The notes below the pieces were generated by a model. That model was given only the letters and a program-made list of their open reading frames with translations. It did no database searches and was not told the DNA's origin. This document shows positions 18,486-26,752 of a stretch of 64,000 nt of DNA, one piece after another. The stretch comes from Halobaculum limi (GTDB taxonomy: Archaea; Halobacteriota; Halobacteria; Halobacteriales; Haloferacaceae). The DNA lies in contig NZ_CP120468.1 of NCBI RefSeq assembly GCF_029490015.1, positions 2,294,001 through 2,358,000 of the forward strand, in the 5' to 3' direction. Positions within the stretch are counted from its first letter, which is position 1; each line of letters opens with the position of its first letter. Both the position numbers and the translations under genes were made by a program.

Positions 18486-19406
18486 ATGAATACGCGCGCG
18501 CTTCGCGGAGTCCTCCTCGCGGGGCTGTTGTTCCTCGTCGTGCACGTGGGCGCAATCTCGCTGGCGCCCACGTTCGAGGCCGCCGGGTATCAGGCGGTCG
18601 AGAATCCGCAGAATCCGACCAACTCCGCCGCGTACGTCGGCGCGATCCTCGTCGTCACGGCGCTGATGCTCGCGGCGTTCAAGTACGACTTCGACTGGGC
18701 GGTTCGCCTCGTCATCGTCGGGTCGTCGGCGCTGCTGTCGTGGTACGTCTTCTCGGTGTACCTCCCGCAGATTCCGGCGCTCGCCGCCTCCGCGCTCGTC
18801 GCCGTCGCCCTCCTCGTGTACCCCGAGTGGTACGTCATCGACTCGGCGGGTGCGCTGATGGGCGCGGGCGCGGCGGGCCTGTTCGGCATCTCCTTCGGCA
18901 TCCTCCCGGCGCTCATCCTGTTGACCGTCCTCGCGGTGTACGACGCCATCTCCGTGTACGGCACCGAGCATATGCTCGACCTCGCGGAGGGCGTCCTCGA
19001 CCTCAACATCCCGGTCGTCCTCGTCATCCCGCTCGAGTGGTCGTATTCGCTGCTGTCGGAGGACGTCGGCGACGCGACAGAGGGAACCGAACCCGAAGAC
19101 CGCGACGTCTTCTTCATCGGCCTCGGTGACGCCGTGATGCCCGCGGTGATGGCCGCGTCGGCCGCACGGTGGTCGCCCGCCCCCGCGTTCGGCCTGCCGG
19201 GCGTCCCCGCGATGGGGCTGCCGTCGCTGCTGTCGGTCGTCGGGATGTTCGTCGGCCTCGGCATCCTCCTGCGGATGGTGCTGAAGGGCCGCCCACACGC
19301 CGGGCTTCCCCTGCTCAACGGCGGTGCGATAACGGGCTACCTCGTCGGGTCGCTCGTCGCCGGCGTGTCGCTTGTCGAGGCGCTCGGACTCGCGCCGTAT
19401 CTGTGA
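18486..19406 (+). CDS. Presenilin-family intramembrane aspartyl protease (PSH)
   Basis: 306 residues with nine or so hydrophobic segments. The two catalytic aspartates of the presenilin/signal peptide peptidase superfamily are evident: D153 in AVYDAISVYG and D215 in GLGD. The third landmark, the PAL-like loop, is GLPLLNGG at 273-280. Such proteases cut substrates inside the membrane; haloarchaeal substrates are unknown. The stop overlaps the GTG of the next gene (GTGA), a second presenilin-like protein, so the two are probably made together. Confidence 0.9.
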   Translation: MNTRALRGVLLAGLLFLVVHVGAISLAPTFEAAGYQAVENPQNPTNSAAYVGAILVVTALMLAAFKYDFDWAVRLVIVGSSALLSWYVFSVYLPQIPALAASALVAVALLVYPEWYVIDSAGALMGAGAAGLFGISFGILPALILLTVLAVYDAISVYGTEHMLDLAEGVLDLNIPVVLVIPLEWSYSLLSEDVGDATEGTEPEDRDVFFIGLGDAVMPAVMAASAARWSPAPAFGLPGVPAMGLPSLLSVVGMFVGLGILLRMVLKGRPHAGLPLLNGGAITGYLVGSLVAGVSLVEALGLAPYL

Positions 19407-20296
19407 GCGAGCGTCCCGCGGGGTCGAGGAACCCGCTGTCGGATCCACGAGTTCGCGGGGGTGCCGGCGTCACGGTGCTGTTTCTCGTCGTCCAACTGCT
19501 CGCGCTCGGCGTCGCCCCGCGGCTCTTGGGGGCGGGTGTCAGCTACGGCGACGGCGGCGACGCACTGGTCCCACTCGTCATCGGCCTCGTCGTCGGCACG
19601 CTCCTGTCGCTGGCCGTCGTCAGGTTCGGAACCAGCGAACGGGTCGTCAGAGGGCTGATGCTCGTGTCACTCGGGACCGCACAGTGGTTCGCGTTCGCCG
19701 CGTTCCTCGGTGCGGTCCCCGGGGTCGTCGCGGCGGCGGTCGGAACGCTCCTCGCGTGGCGCGTCCCACGCCCGGTCGTTCGCAACGCCGCCGCGGTCAT
19801 CGGCGTCGCCGGCGGTGCTGGGCTGTTCGGCGCGAGCCTCGCTCCCGTGTACGCCGCGGCGGCGTTGGTCGTCGCCGCCGGGTACGACGCCTACGCCGTC
19901 TACGGCTCCGGTTTTATGACCGACATCGCCGACGCGGGCGCAAAACTTCGCGTGCCGTCGATGTTCGTCGTGCCGACGGAAGACGGCTACGACGACTCCC
20001 GCCTCCGCGTCGGCGGGTCGGGAGCGCCCGCTGCGACGGTGCTGGGCGCTGGGGATGCGCTGTTTCCGGCGATGCTATCGGCGAGTCTCGCGGTCCACAC
20101 CGTCGGTCCCGCGGTGGCTGTCGGACAGGTGAGCGTGTCGTCAGCGGCGCTCGCATCGGTGCTCGGCTCGCTCGTCGGCGTCGTCGCGCTCCAGGTGTTC
20201 GTCCACCGCCGCGCCGGCGTCCACGCGGGCCTGCCGTTCGTCAACGCCGGAGCACTCCTCGGCTGGGGTGGGTGGCTCCTGGTGACCGCGATCTGA
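19403..20296 (+). CDS. Second presenilin-type intramembrane protease
   Basis: 297 residues from a GTG that overlaps the previous stop. It repeats the key features of its neighbour with many changes elsewhere: D162 in GYDAYAVYGSGF, D218 in GAGD, and GLPFVNAG at 276-283. Membrane segments surround these motifs in the same order. Both catalytic aspartates are kept, so it should be active or at least fold the same way. The overlap suggests a coupled pair, perhaps a heterodimer or two enzymes with different substrates. Confidence 0.82.
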   Translation: MSERPAGSRNPLSDPRVRGGAGVTVLFLVVQLLALGVAPRLLGAGVSYGDGGDALVPLVIGLVVGTLLSLAVVRFGTSERVVRGLMLVSLGTAQWFAFAAFLGAVPGVVAAAVGTLLAWRVPRPVVRNAAAVIGVAGGAGLFGASLAPVYAAAALVVAAGYDAYAVYGSGFMTDIADAGAKLRVPSMFVVPTEDGYDDSRLRVGGSGAPAATVLGAGDALFPAMLSASLAVHTVGPAVAVGQVSVSSAALASVLGSLVGVVALQVFVHRRAGVHAGLPFVNAGALLGWGGWLLVTAI

Positions 20297-20360
20297 TCGG
20301 AGACTTCGACGAAGAGACTGTATGCAGGCGGGGCAACGTCGCCGCATTCTGCCGACAATT

Positions 20361-20485
20361 TTATTTCGTCGCTTTCCCGACCCGGACCTGCGGGAGACCT
20401 GCGTGCTTGGGTCGCCACTCTGTCCCCGAGAGGGGAACGCGGGTACCCGCCCCCCGAGGGCCGGTCACTCCGGGCCGGCCCCCGA
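20361..20485 (+). ncRNA. Candidate structured small RNA between convergent genes
   Basis: An AT-rich TATA-like stretch (ATTTTATTTC, 20358-20367) stands alone in GC-rich DNA, and after it comes a chain of stem-loops. CGACCC 20378-20383 pairs with GGGTCG 20409-20414. CCCC-GAGA-GGGG 20424-20435 is a GNRA hairpin. GCGGGTACCCGC 20439-20450 is a perfect palindrome. GGGCCGG 20458-20464 pairs with CCGGCCC 20475-20481. The last stem runs into the end of the opposing PUA gene. It may be a small RNA, or part of it may be a bidirectional terminator. Ends are guesses. Confidence 0.35.
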
Positions 20486-20938
20486 TCTCACTTTCACCGC
20501 CATCCCCGACGAGAAGTCGCGCATCTCCGCGGCCGCCAGTTCCGCGCGACCGACGCCGAGTACCGTGCCGTCTTCGTGGACGACCACCACCTCGTCGCGC
20601 GGGCGGACGCTGTCGCCGACGTCGCTCACGAACTTGGCGAACACGTTCTTGCCGTCGCGCACGAACGGCGCGGACTCGTCGCCGACGACGACGCTGTACT
20701 CGGGGTGCGGGAGCGCCGACCGAAGGCGACGACCGCCTTCGACGCCGAGCGTGAAGCGGCCGTCCGTCCCGTACGAGACGATGCGGCCAGCGTCACACGT
20801 CACCTGTCGTGGCCGCCCACTCGTCGACCGGCGGACGGTGAGGTCCTCGTCGGTCGAGAACAGCGCCTCGCCCGCGCCCGCGCCGAACTGGTAGTCTGCA
20901 GCAGTCTGCAGGTCGTCGATGGTGGTGTCACCGCTCAT
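20465..20938 (-). CDS. PUA-domain protein
   Basis: 157 residues. The C-terminal half is a PUA RNA-binding domain: VGDESAPFVRDGKNVFAKFVSDVGDSVRPRDEVVVVHEDGTVLGVGRAELAA-type pattern, ending in GMAVKVRSG. The N-terminal half (LQTAADYQFGAGAGEALF) resembles the region before the PUA domain in archaeal tRNA-guanine transglycosylase-like proteins. It probably helps modify or bind tRNA or rRNA. The ATG overlaps the stop of the NYN-domain gene by four bases, so the two are coupled. Confidence 0.8.
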   Translation of the reverse strand: MSGDTTIDDLQTAADYQFGAGAGEALFSTDEDLTVRRSTSGRPRQVTCDAGRIVSYGTDGRFTLGVEGGRRLRSALPHPEYSVVVGDESAPFVRDGKNVFAKFVSDVGDSVRPRDEVVVVHEDGTVLGVGRAELAAAEMRDFSSGMAVKVRSGAGPE

Positions 20939-21432
20939 AACAGGAAGGTGTCCTCGCGTTCGGACATGTCGATGAAGGAGTCCGCCGCCGCCTTCAGGTC
21001 CGCCGCCGCCGACTCCTCGAAGGCGACGACCTCGACGCGGACGCCCTCGTGGCGGAGGTGCGAGCAGAGTCGCGAGAAGTCCGCGTCACCGCTGCACAGA
21101 ACGAGTGTGTCGACGTGGTCCGCCAGCGTCACGGCGTCGAGGCTGATGCCCACGTCCCAGTCGGCCTTCTTCGACCCGTCACCGAACGTCTTGATGTCCT
21201 TGATCTTCGTCTCGAAGCCGATGTCGCGAAGCGCCTCGAAGAACGACTCCTCGTCGGGGGAGTCGGCGCGGATGACGTACGCGATGGCGCGGGTGAGTTC
21301 CCGCCCCATCACCGCCTTCTCCAGCATCATCGAGTAGTCGACGTTGCGCGAGTAGACGCTCTGGGCGGAGTGATACAGGTTCTGCGAGTCGGCCAACACG
21401 GCCACTCGCTGCCCTTCGTGTATCTCGGTCAT
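20935..21432 (-). CDS. NYN/LabA-like domain protein (putative RNase)
   Basis: 165 residues of the NYN (PIN-like) fold. The first strand VAVLADSQNLYHS carries the first conserved aspartate. SKKADWDVGISLDAV and LVLCSGDADFSRLCSHL carry the others, matching the LabA/DUF88 acidic metal site. Members are predicted single-strand RNases. Translational coupling with a PUA protein supports an RNA-processing role, but the target is unknown. Confidence 0.82.
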   Translation of the reverse strand: MTEIHEGQRVAVLADSQNLYHSAQSVYSRNVDYSMMLEKAVMGRELTRAIAYVIRADSPDEESFFEALRDIGFETKIKDIKTFGDGSKKADWDVGISLDAVTLADHVDTLVLCSGDADFSRLCSHLRHEGVRVEVVAFEESAAADLKAAADSFIDMSEREDTFLL

Positions 21433-21457
21433 TGTCCCTTCTCGTGTGACCGTCCGT

Positions 21458-21889
21458 TTAGTCGTGTCGGGGTCGGTCGCGACGGAGACGGGTCGACAAG
21501 ACGTACACGAGCGACGCGAGCGCCGGAACGAGCATTCCGGCCCACAGCAGTTGCGTGACGGGGTCCGGAGGAGCGAGCGTCGCCACCGTGACGAACGAGA
21601 CGAGGCCGCCTGCCGCGAGTGAGAGGATCGCGAGTTCGCGACGTGTCCGCCGACTCGACCGCTCACGTCGCCGTGCAACGACAGCCACGTAGTAGAGGCC
21701 AATCGGCCACATCGCGACCGAAGCGACGCCCCACAGCGTCGGCAGCGACACGTCGCGGGCCCGTGCGTCGACGATGACGGCGTACGCGACTGCGAGCGTC
21801 GAGGCGGTCACTGCGACCCCGCCGACGGTCGCGAACCACGCGGCGAACGCGAGCGGAACCGCTGGAGGGAACGCTGGATCGGAGACCAT
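21458..21889 (-). CDS. Small membrane protein of unknown function
   Basis: 143 residues with four hydrophobic segments and basic loops (ARRRERSSRRTRRE). It resembles no family I can name. It lies just upstream of the NYN gene with a 25-base gap, so they may share a transcript. ATG 21889 is preferred to an adjacent GTG. Confidence 0.6.
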   Translation of the reverse strand: MVSDPAFPPAVPLAFAAWFATVGGVAVTASTLAVAYAVIVDARARDVSLPTLWGVASVAMWPIGLYYVAVVARRRERSSRRTRRELAILSLAAGGLVSFVTVATLAPPDPVTQLLWAGMLVPALASLVYVLSTRLRRDRPRHD

Positions 21890-21963
21890 CACGTCCGACC
21901 AGTGAGGCGAGGCCCGTAACTGTTCGGCCGGCCGTCGACTGCCGATAGGTACACAATAGCACG

Positions 21964-22485
21964 ATGCGTACGGCGAGTATGGGCACGCCGACCGAGCGAC
22001 TGCCGGAGCGATTTGCGGACCTCGACCACGAGGCGCACGTCCGGGAGTGTCTAGAACTGGCGCGAAGCGCCGCCGAACGCGGTGACGACCCGTATGGGTC
22101 GGTGATCGTTCGCGCCGCCGACGGAGCAGTGATTATGACCGAGCGAAACGCCGTCAACACCGCCGACGACGTGCGACGCCACCCCGAACTGACGCTGGCA
22201 CATCGGGCCGGTCGGGAGTTCTCGCCCACCCAGCGACGCGACCTCGTGATGTACACCAGCACCGAACCCTGCCCGATGTGTGCGGGCGGCATCGCCCACG
22301 TCGGCCTCGGCGCAGTCGTCCACAGCACCTCCGCCGAACGCGCGGCCGAGTTGTACGACCGCGACACGTACCTCGACTCTGCGACCGTGTACGAGCGTCT
22401 CGGAAGCGACGTGGTCGCCGCCGGACCCATCCTTCCCGAGGAGGGCGACGGCGTGCACCGCGTCGTCGGCGGGGCGACGAACTGA
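21964..22485 (+). CDS. Nucleoside/guanine deaminase-like protein (CDA fold)
   Basis: 173 residues of the cytidine deaminase-like superfamily, tRNA adenosine/guanine deaminase branch. The zinc cysteines are in PCPMC (C103, C106). The histidine-glutamate pair is H73-P-E75 instead of the usual H-A-E, so metal binding and proton shuttling can still work. Substrate is likely a free base or nucleoside. An alternative start is ATG 21979. Confidence 0.78.
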   Translation: MRTASMGTPTERLPERFADLDHEAHVRECLELARSAAERGDDPYGSVIVRAADGAVIMTERNAVNTADDVRRHPELTLAHRAGREFSPTQRRDLVMYTSTEPCPMCAGGIAHVGLGAVVHSTSAERAAELYDRDTYLDSATVYERLGSDVVAAGPILPEEGDGVHRVVGGATN

Positions 22486-22572
22486 CCGCACGACGGCGAC
22501 GAGAATCGGAGCGCACCAGTCGACTGGCACGGACCACGTGGTGTTTTGACGCGACGGGCCCGAGGTGTGGCT

Positions 22573-23565
22573 ATGACCGACACGGACGACGCCGCGGCGA
22601 GCGACGGAGTCGACCGCCGAGAGGCGGCACTGGTCGACGCGTTCACCCACGACCCCACGGCAGGCAATGCCGCCGGGGTCGTACCGGACGCCGACGGCCT
22701 CGCGACCGACCAGATGCAAGCCATCGCACGCGAACTCGCGGTTAGCGAAACCGCCTTCCTCCTGCCGTCTTCGGAGGCCGACCGCCGTGTGCGCTACTTC
22801 TCACCGACGACGGAGATAGATCTCTGTGGCCACGCGACAATCGCTTCGCACGCCCGCCTGTTCGAGACAGGTGTGATCGACGCCGGGACACACTCGTTGG
22901 AGACGAACGTCGGCGTCATCGACGTGGAGGTGACCGACGAGGGCCGCGTCTGGATGACGCAGAACGACCCGACCATCTACGAGGTAGAAGTCGACTACGA
23001 CCGACTGGGGCGTGTCCTCGGTGTCGACGACAACGCCTTCCGCGACGTGGGCGCAGACCTCCCGGTGGCGTACGCCACCTCCGGACTCCCGTTCCTCGTC
23101 GTCCCGGTCAACTTCCTCGAACACCTCGGCAAGATGGCCCCTGACTTCGACGCGGTCGCCGCCCTCGCGGACGAACACGACGCCGCCGGCGTGTACGCGT
23201 TCACCTTCGACGCCCTCGGGCCGGAGGCGACCGTCCACGGCCGCTGTTTCGTCCCCGGAAGCGGCATCGACGAGGACCCCGTGACCGGCACCGCCAGCGG
23301 TGCCTGCGGTGCGTATCTCGACCACTTCGGCGCGTTCCGCGGCGGCGACGCGAGCGATGCGCCGGGCACGCCGACCGGCCCCGGCGAGTCGACAGGAACA
23401 CCCGAGGAACTGGTGTTCGAACAGGGGCACTTCCTCGACCGGCCGGGTCGCGTCCGGGTGCGCGCGACCGGCGGCCCCCCGGTCGTCGGCGGCGACGCAG
23501 TCACGTCGTTCGAGGGAACGATCCGAGTTCCCGAGAGCGAGGACGACGAGATTCTGGAAGCCTGA
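22573..23565 (+). CDS. PhzF-family isomerase/epimerase-like protein
   Basis: 330 residues with the two-lobed diaminopimelate-epimerase fold. The N-terminal lobe has DAFTHDPTAGNAAGVV and the catalytic glutamate E59 in VSETAFLLP. The second lobe has GIDEDPVTGTASGACGAYL. Family members include PhzF of phenazine synthesis, but most are uncharacterised isomerases. An inserted acidic/proline stretch (DASDAPGTPTGPGESTGTPEE) sits in the C-terminal lobe. ATG 22573 starts the family-like sequence. Confidence 0.82.
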   Translation: MTDTDDAAASDGVDRREAALVDAFTHDPTAGNAAGVVPDADGLATDQMQAIARELAVSETAFLLPSSEADRRVRYFSPTTEIDLCGHATIASHARLFETGVIDAGTHSLETNVGVIDVEVTDEGRVWMTQNDPTIYEVEVDYDRLGRVLGVDDNAFRDVGADLPVAYATSGLPFLVVPVNFLEHLGKMAPDFDAVAALADEHDAAGVYAFTFDALGPEATVHGRCFVPGSGIDEDPVTGTASGACGAYLDHFGAFRGGDASDAPGTPTGPGESTGTPEELVFEQGHFLDRPGRVRVRATGGPPVVGGDAVTSFEGTIRVPESEDDEILEA

Positions 23566-23644
23566 CAAGGGCCGACTGCGCGCGTTCCGATTCGCTGTTC
23601 TGTACTGCGGTTTTACTCGAACAGTCTGATTCGCAGAAACCCGC

Positions 23645-24178
23645 CTACGAGCGGTCGTTCTCGCGCCTCGCGGCTGCGAGTGCGTCTTCTGGTGACCGGT
23701 CCGGCCTCGCCCCCGGATTCGCGGCGAGGTACGCCTCCGCGTCGGCGATGGTGTCGCCGTTCTCCAAGCCGTACGACCGCGCGGTTTCGGCCGAGGCGCT
23801 GGCGTCGACGACCTCCGGTACGTCGGCCATCTCCTCGGCGTCTTCGGCGACGTGGCGGCGCACGATGATGGCAGCCGTCACCGCGGCGACGAACACGCCG
23901 ACGGCGATACCGAACGTGTCCCAGACCAGCCATCCGGCGGCGGGCAAGCCGATAGTGGCCACCGGGACGAGTGCCAACAGGATTCGGCGACGCGACCGCG
24001 CGCGGCGCTGGTACGTCCGGACGACCGACGACCCCGCGCCCGCCGGGACGACGCGGTGGACCGGCCCGGTGTCGCCCGGATAGCGCAGGACGTCCCAGCG
24101 GTCGGCCGCGGCCGCCGCGAGATACGGTTCCTCCGGCGGGTCGTCAGACGCTGTGGACGACCCGGGTGAGTCGCTCAT
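23645..24178 (-). CDS. Membrane protein of unknown function
   Basis: 177 residues. An N-terminal acidic cytoplasmic part is followed by a basic RRARSRRRI stretch and two hydrophobic segments (about 70-88 and 93-110). An acidic C-terminal tail with EDAEEMADVPEVVDASA comes last. No known domain recognised. It is divergent from ppsA across a 200-base regulatory gap. Confidence 0.6.
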   Translation of the reverse strand: MSDSPGSSTASDDPPEEPYLAAAAADRWDVLRYPGDTGPVHRVVPAGAGSSVVRTYQRRARSRRRILLALVPVATIGLPAAGWLVWDTFGIAVGVFVAAVTAAIIVRRHVAEDAEEMADVPEVVDASASAETARSYGLENGDTIADAEAYLAANPGARPDRSPEDALAAARRENDRS

Positions 24179-24295
24179 ACTGACGCTGTGAACCCCCGCG
24201 TCGAAAACCCCGCGGGTCGCGGTGGCGACCACCAATTCCACCCTTCCACCGCCTCGTATGTCCGAACGCGAGACGGGACGAGCGACGGCGAGAGG

Positions 24296-24311
24296 TACTC
24301 AAAACCGAGTA
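24296..24311 (+). promoter_or_regulatory. TrmB-type operator upstream of ppsA
   Basis: TACT-N7-GAGTA is an exact match to the site described for the Halobacterium sugar regulator TrmB (TACT-N7/8-GAGTA). It lies 69 bases before the ppsA ATG. In Halobacterium TrmB promotes gluconeogenic genes such as ppsA when glucose is scarce. Confidence 0.7.
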
Positions 24312-24366
24312 CAGACTTCGAGACGGTTGCGCCGGTCGGAACCTTCTTGATGTAGGTGTCTGTCCG

Positions 24367-24380
24367 TTTTCGTACGAAAA
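24367..24380 (+). promoter_or_regulatory. Perfect palindrome overlapping the ppsA start
   Basis: TTTTCGTACGAAAA is a 14-base perfect inverted repeat. Its last A is the first base of the ppsA ATG. It stands out in GC-rich DNA and could be a second operator or a site blocking initiation. Confidence 0.4.
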
Positions 24381-26710
24381 TGGCTGTACTTTGGCTGGAC
24401 GACGTCTCCGCCGACGACCTGGACACCGTCGGCGGAAAAGGGGCCTCGTTGGGGGAACTGACTGGCGCGGGCCTGCCGGTCCCGCCGGGCTTCGTGGTCA
24501 CCGCGGGCACCTATCGCACGTTCATCGAGGAGGCGGGTATCGACGAGGAACTGTTCGCCGCGATGGACATCGACCCCGAGGACTCGGCGGCGCTTCGCGC
24601 GGCCGAGCAGACCGCCCACGATCTCATTCTCGGGACGGAAATGCCTGAGTCCGTCCGCTCTGAGATCCTCGACGCCTACCGCTCGGTCGGCGGCGATGGC
24701 GAGGCGTTCGTCGCCGTCCGGTCGTCTGCGACCGCCGAGGACCTGCCCGACGCCTCCTTCGCCGGTCAGCAGGAGACGTTCCTCAACGTCCGCGAGGACG
24801 CCCTCATCGACCGCGTGAAAGAGTGCTGGGCGTCGCTGTTCTCCCAACGCGCCATCTACTACCGCCAGCAGAAGGGGTTCCCGCACAGCGAGGTCGACAT
24901 CGCCGTAGTCGTCCAGCAGATGGTCGACGCCGAGAAGTCGGGCGTGATGTTCACGTCCCACCCCTCCACGGGCGAACCCGAGATCATCATCGAGGCGGCG
25001 TGGGGACTCGGTGAGGCGGTCGTCTCCGGGTCTGTCTCGCCGGACAACTACGTGGTCGACCGCGAAACTGCGGCGGTCGAGACGGTGACCGTCGCCGACA
25101 AGAAACTCCTGATGGAGAAAGATCCCGAGACGGGCGAGACGGTCAAACGCGACGTGCCCGCGGAGAAACGCGAGGCGCAGGTCCTCGGCGACGCCGAGAT
25201 CGAACGCCTCGTCGAACTTGGGCGGCAGGTCGAGGACCACTACGGCACGCCGCAGGACGTGGAGTGGGCGGTGTACGACGGCGAGGTGTACATGCTCCAG
25301 TCGCGGCCGATCACGACCATCTCCGAGCCTGCAGGGACGACCGACACGAGCGCCGTCGCCGACGAGCGAGAGGCGGCGACGAACGGCGGCGTCGACGCCG
25401 ATACTGGCTCGCAGGCCGCCGACTCCTCCGGTGAGGACGAGGTGCTCCTGCGAGGACTTGGCGCGTCACCGGGCATCGTCTCGGGAAATGTCCGTATCGT
25501 GACAAAACTCGACCACCTCGACCAGGTCGCGGAGGGTGACCTCATCGTGACCGAGATGACGATGCCCGACATGGTGCCCGCGATGAAGCGTGCGGTCGGC
25601 ATCATCACCGACGAAGGTGGGATGACCAGCCACGCAGCCATCGTCTCCCGCGAACTCGGCGTGCCCGCGGTCGTCGGAACGGGGTCGGCCACCAGCGTCC
25701 TCTCGGACGGCCAGACCGTCACCATCGACGGCGACAAGGGGACCATCCGGCGGGGCGAAATCACCTCGACCGAGGAGGAACACGAACCCGTCGAGGCAGT
25801 CCGTCCTGAGACGCCGGTCAAGCCGATGACCGCGACGGAGGTGAAGGTGAACGTCTCCATCCCCGAGGCCGCAGAGCGTGCGGCCGCCACGGGCGCGGAT
25901 GGCGTCGGTCTCCTCCGTATCGAGCACATGGTGTTGTCGCTGGGCGTCACGCCCGAGAAGTACATCGCCGACCACGGCGAAGACGCGTACGTGGAGGAAC
26001 TCGTCTCGGGCATCCGCGAGGTGGCCGAGGAGTTCTACCCGCGACCCGTCCGCGCGCGGACGCTCGACGCGCCGACCGACGAGTTCCGCGAGTTGGAGGG
26101 CGGCGAGACGGAACCCAACGAACACAACCCGATGCTCGGGTGGCGCGGCATCCGCCGGTCGCTCGACAAGCCGGACGTGTTCCAACAGGAGTTGCAGGCG
26201 TTCAAGCGCCTCTACGAGATGGGGTACGACAACGTCGAACTGATGTTCCCGCTCGTCAACGACGCCAGCGACGTTGAGGCGGCCGTTGAGCACATGCGAG
26301 CGGTCGGTATCTCCCCAGAGAAGCGCCGTTGGGGTGTGATGATCGAGACGCCCGCGAGCGCACTCTGCATCGAGGAACTCGCCGAGTGCGGCATCGACTT
26401 CGCCTCCTTCGGGACGAACGACCTCACCCAGTACACGCTCGCGGTCGACCGCAACAACGGCAACGTCGCCGACCGCTTCGACGAACTCCATCCCGCAGTC
26501 CTCTCGCTCATCGGTGACGTCATCGACACCTGCCGCGAGATGGACGTCGACACGAGCATCTGCGGGCAGGCTGGCTCGAAGCCTGCGATGGTCGACTTCC
26601 TCGTCGAGAAGGGCGTCACTAGCATCTCCGCCAACATCGACGCCGTCCGCGACGTGCAACACGAGGTCAAGCGGACCGAACAGAAACTCATCCTCGACGA
26701 CATCCGGTAA
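24380..26710 (+). CDS. ppsA: Phosphoenolpyruvate synthase
   Basis: Makes PEP from pyruvate and ATP for gluconeogenesis. It has 776 residues from ATG 24380. The N-terminal ATP-grasp region (GGKGASLGEL, VRSSATAEDLPDASFAGQQETFLNV-type pattern) is followed by a variable alanine/aspartate-rich linker near 320-355. The mobile domain has the phospho-histidine H418 in GGMTSHAAIVSRELG. The C-terminal barrel has FGTNDLTQYTL and SICGQAG. A GTG at 24356 is in frame but the family begins at MAVLWLDD. Regulation by TrmB is indicated upstream. Confidence 0.97.
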   Translation: MAVLWLDDVSADDLDTVGGKGASLGELTGAGLPVPPGFVVTAGTYRTFIEEAGIDEELFAAMDIDPEDSAALRAAEQTAHDLILGTEMPESVRSEILDAYRSVGGDGEAFVAVRSSATAEDLPDASFAGQQETFLNVREDALIDRVKECWASLFSQRAIYYRQQKGFPHSEVDIAVVVQQMVDAEKSGVMFTSHPSTGEPEIIIEAAWGLGEAVVSGSVSPDNYVVDRETAAVETVTVADKKLLMEKDPETGETVKRDVPAEKREAQVLGDAEIERLVELGRQVEDHYGTPQDVEWAVYDGEVYMLQSRPITTISEPAGTTDTSAVADEREAATNGGVDADTGSQAADSSGEDEVLLRGLGASPGIVSGNVRIVTKLDHLDQVAEGDLIVTEMTMPDMVPAMKRAVGIITDEGGMTSHAAIVSRELGVPAVVGTGSATSVLSDGQTVTIDGDKGTIRRGEITSTEEEHEPVEAVRPETPVKPMTATEVKVNVSIPEAAERAAATGADGVGLLRIEHMVLSLGVTPEKYIADHGEDAYVEELVSGIREVAEEFYPRPVRARTLDAPTDEFRELEGGETEPNEHNPMLGWRGIRRSLDKPDVFQQELQAFKRLYEMGYDNVELMFPLVNDASDVEAAVEHMRAVGISPEKRRWGVMIETPASALCIEELAECGIDFASFGTNDLTQYTLAVDRNNGNVADRFDELHPAVLSLIGDVIDTCREMDVDTSICGQAGSKPAMVDFLVEKGVTSISANIDAVRDVQHEVKRTEQKLILDDIR

Positions 26711-26752
26711 GAAGCGGAACCCACAAGTTCCGTTCGCGTCCTTTCATCTCCA

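Noticed and set aside
20378-20481. SRP (7S) or RNase P RNA
   Set aside because: The GGAA-type SRP loop and the RNase P conserved core are missing and the segment is far too short. It is kept only as a candidate small RNA.
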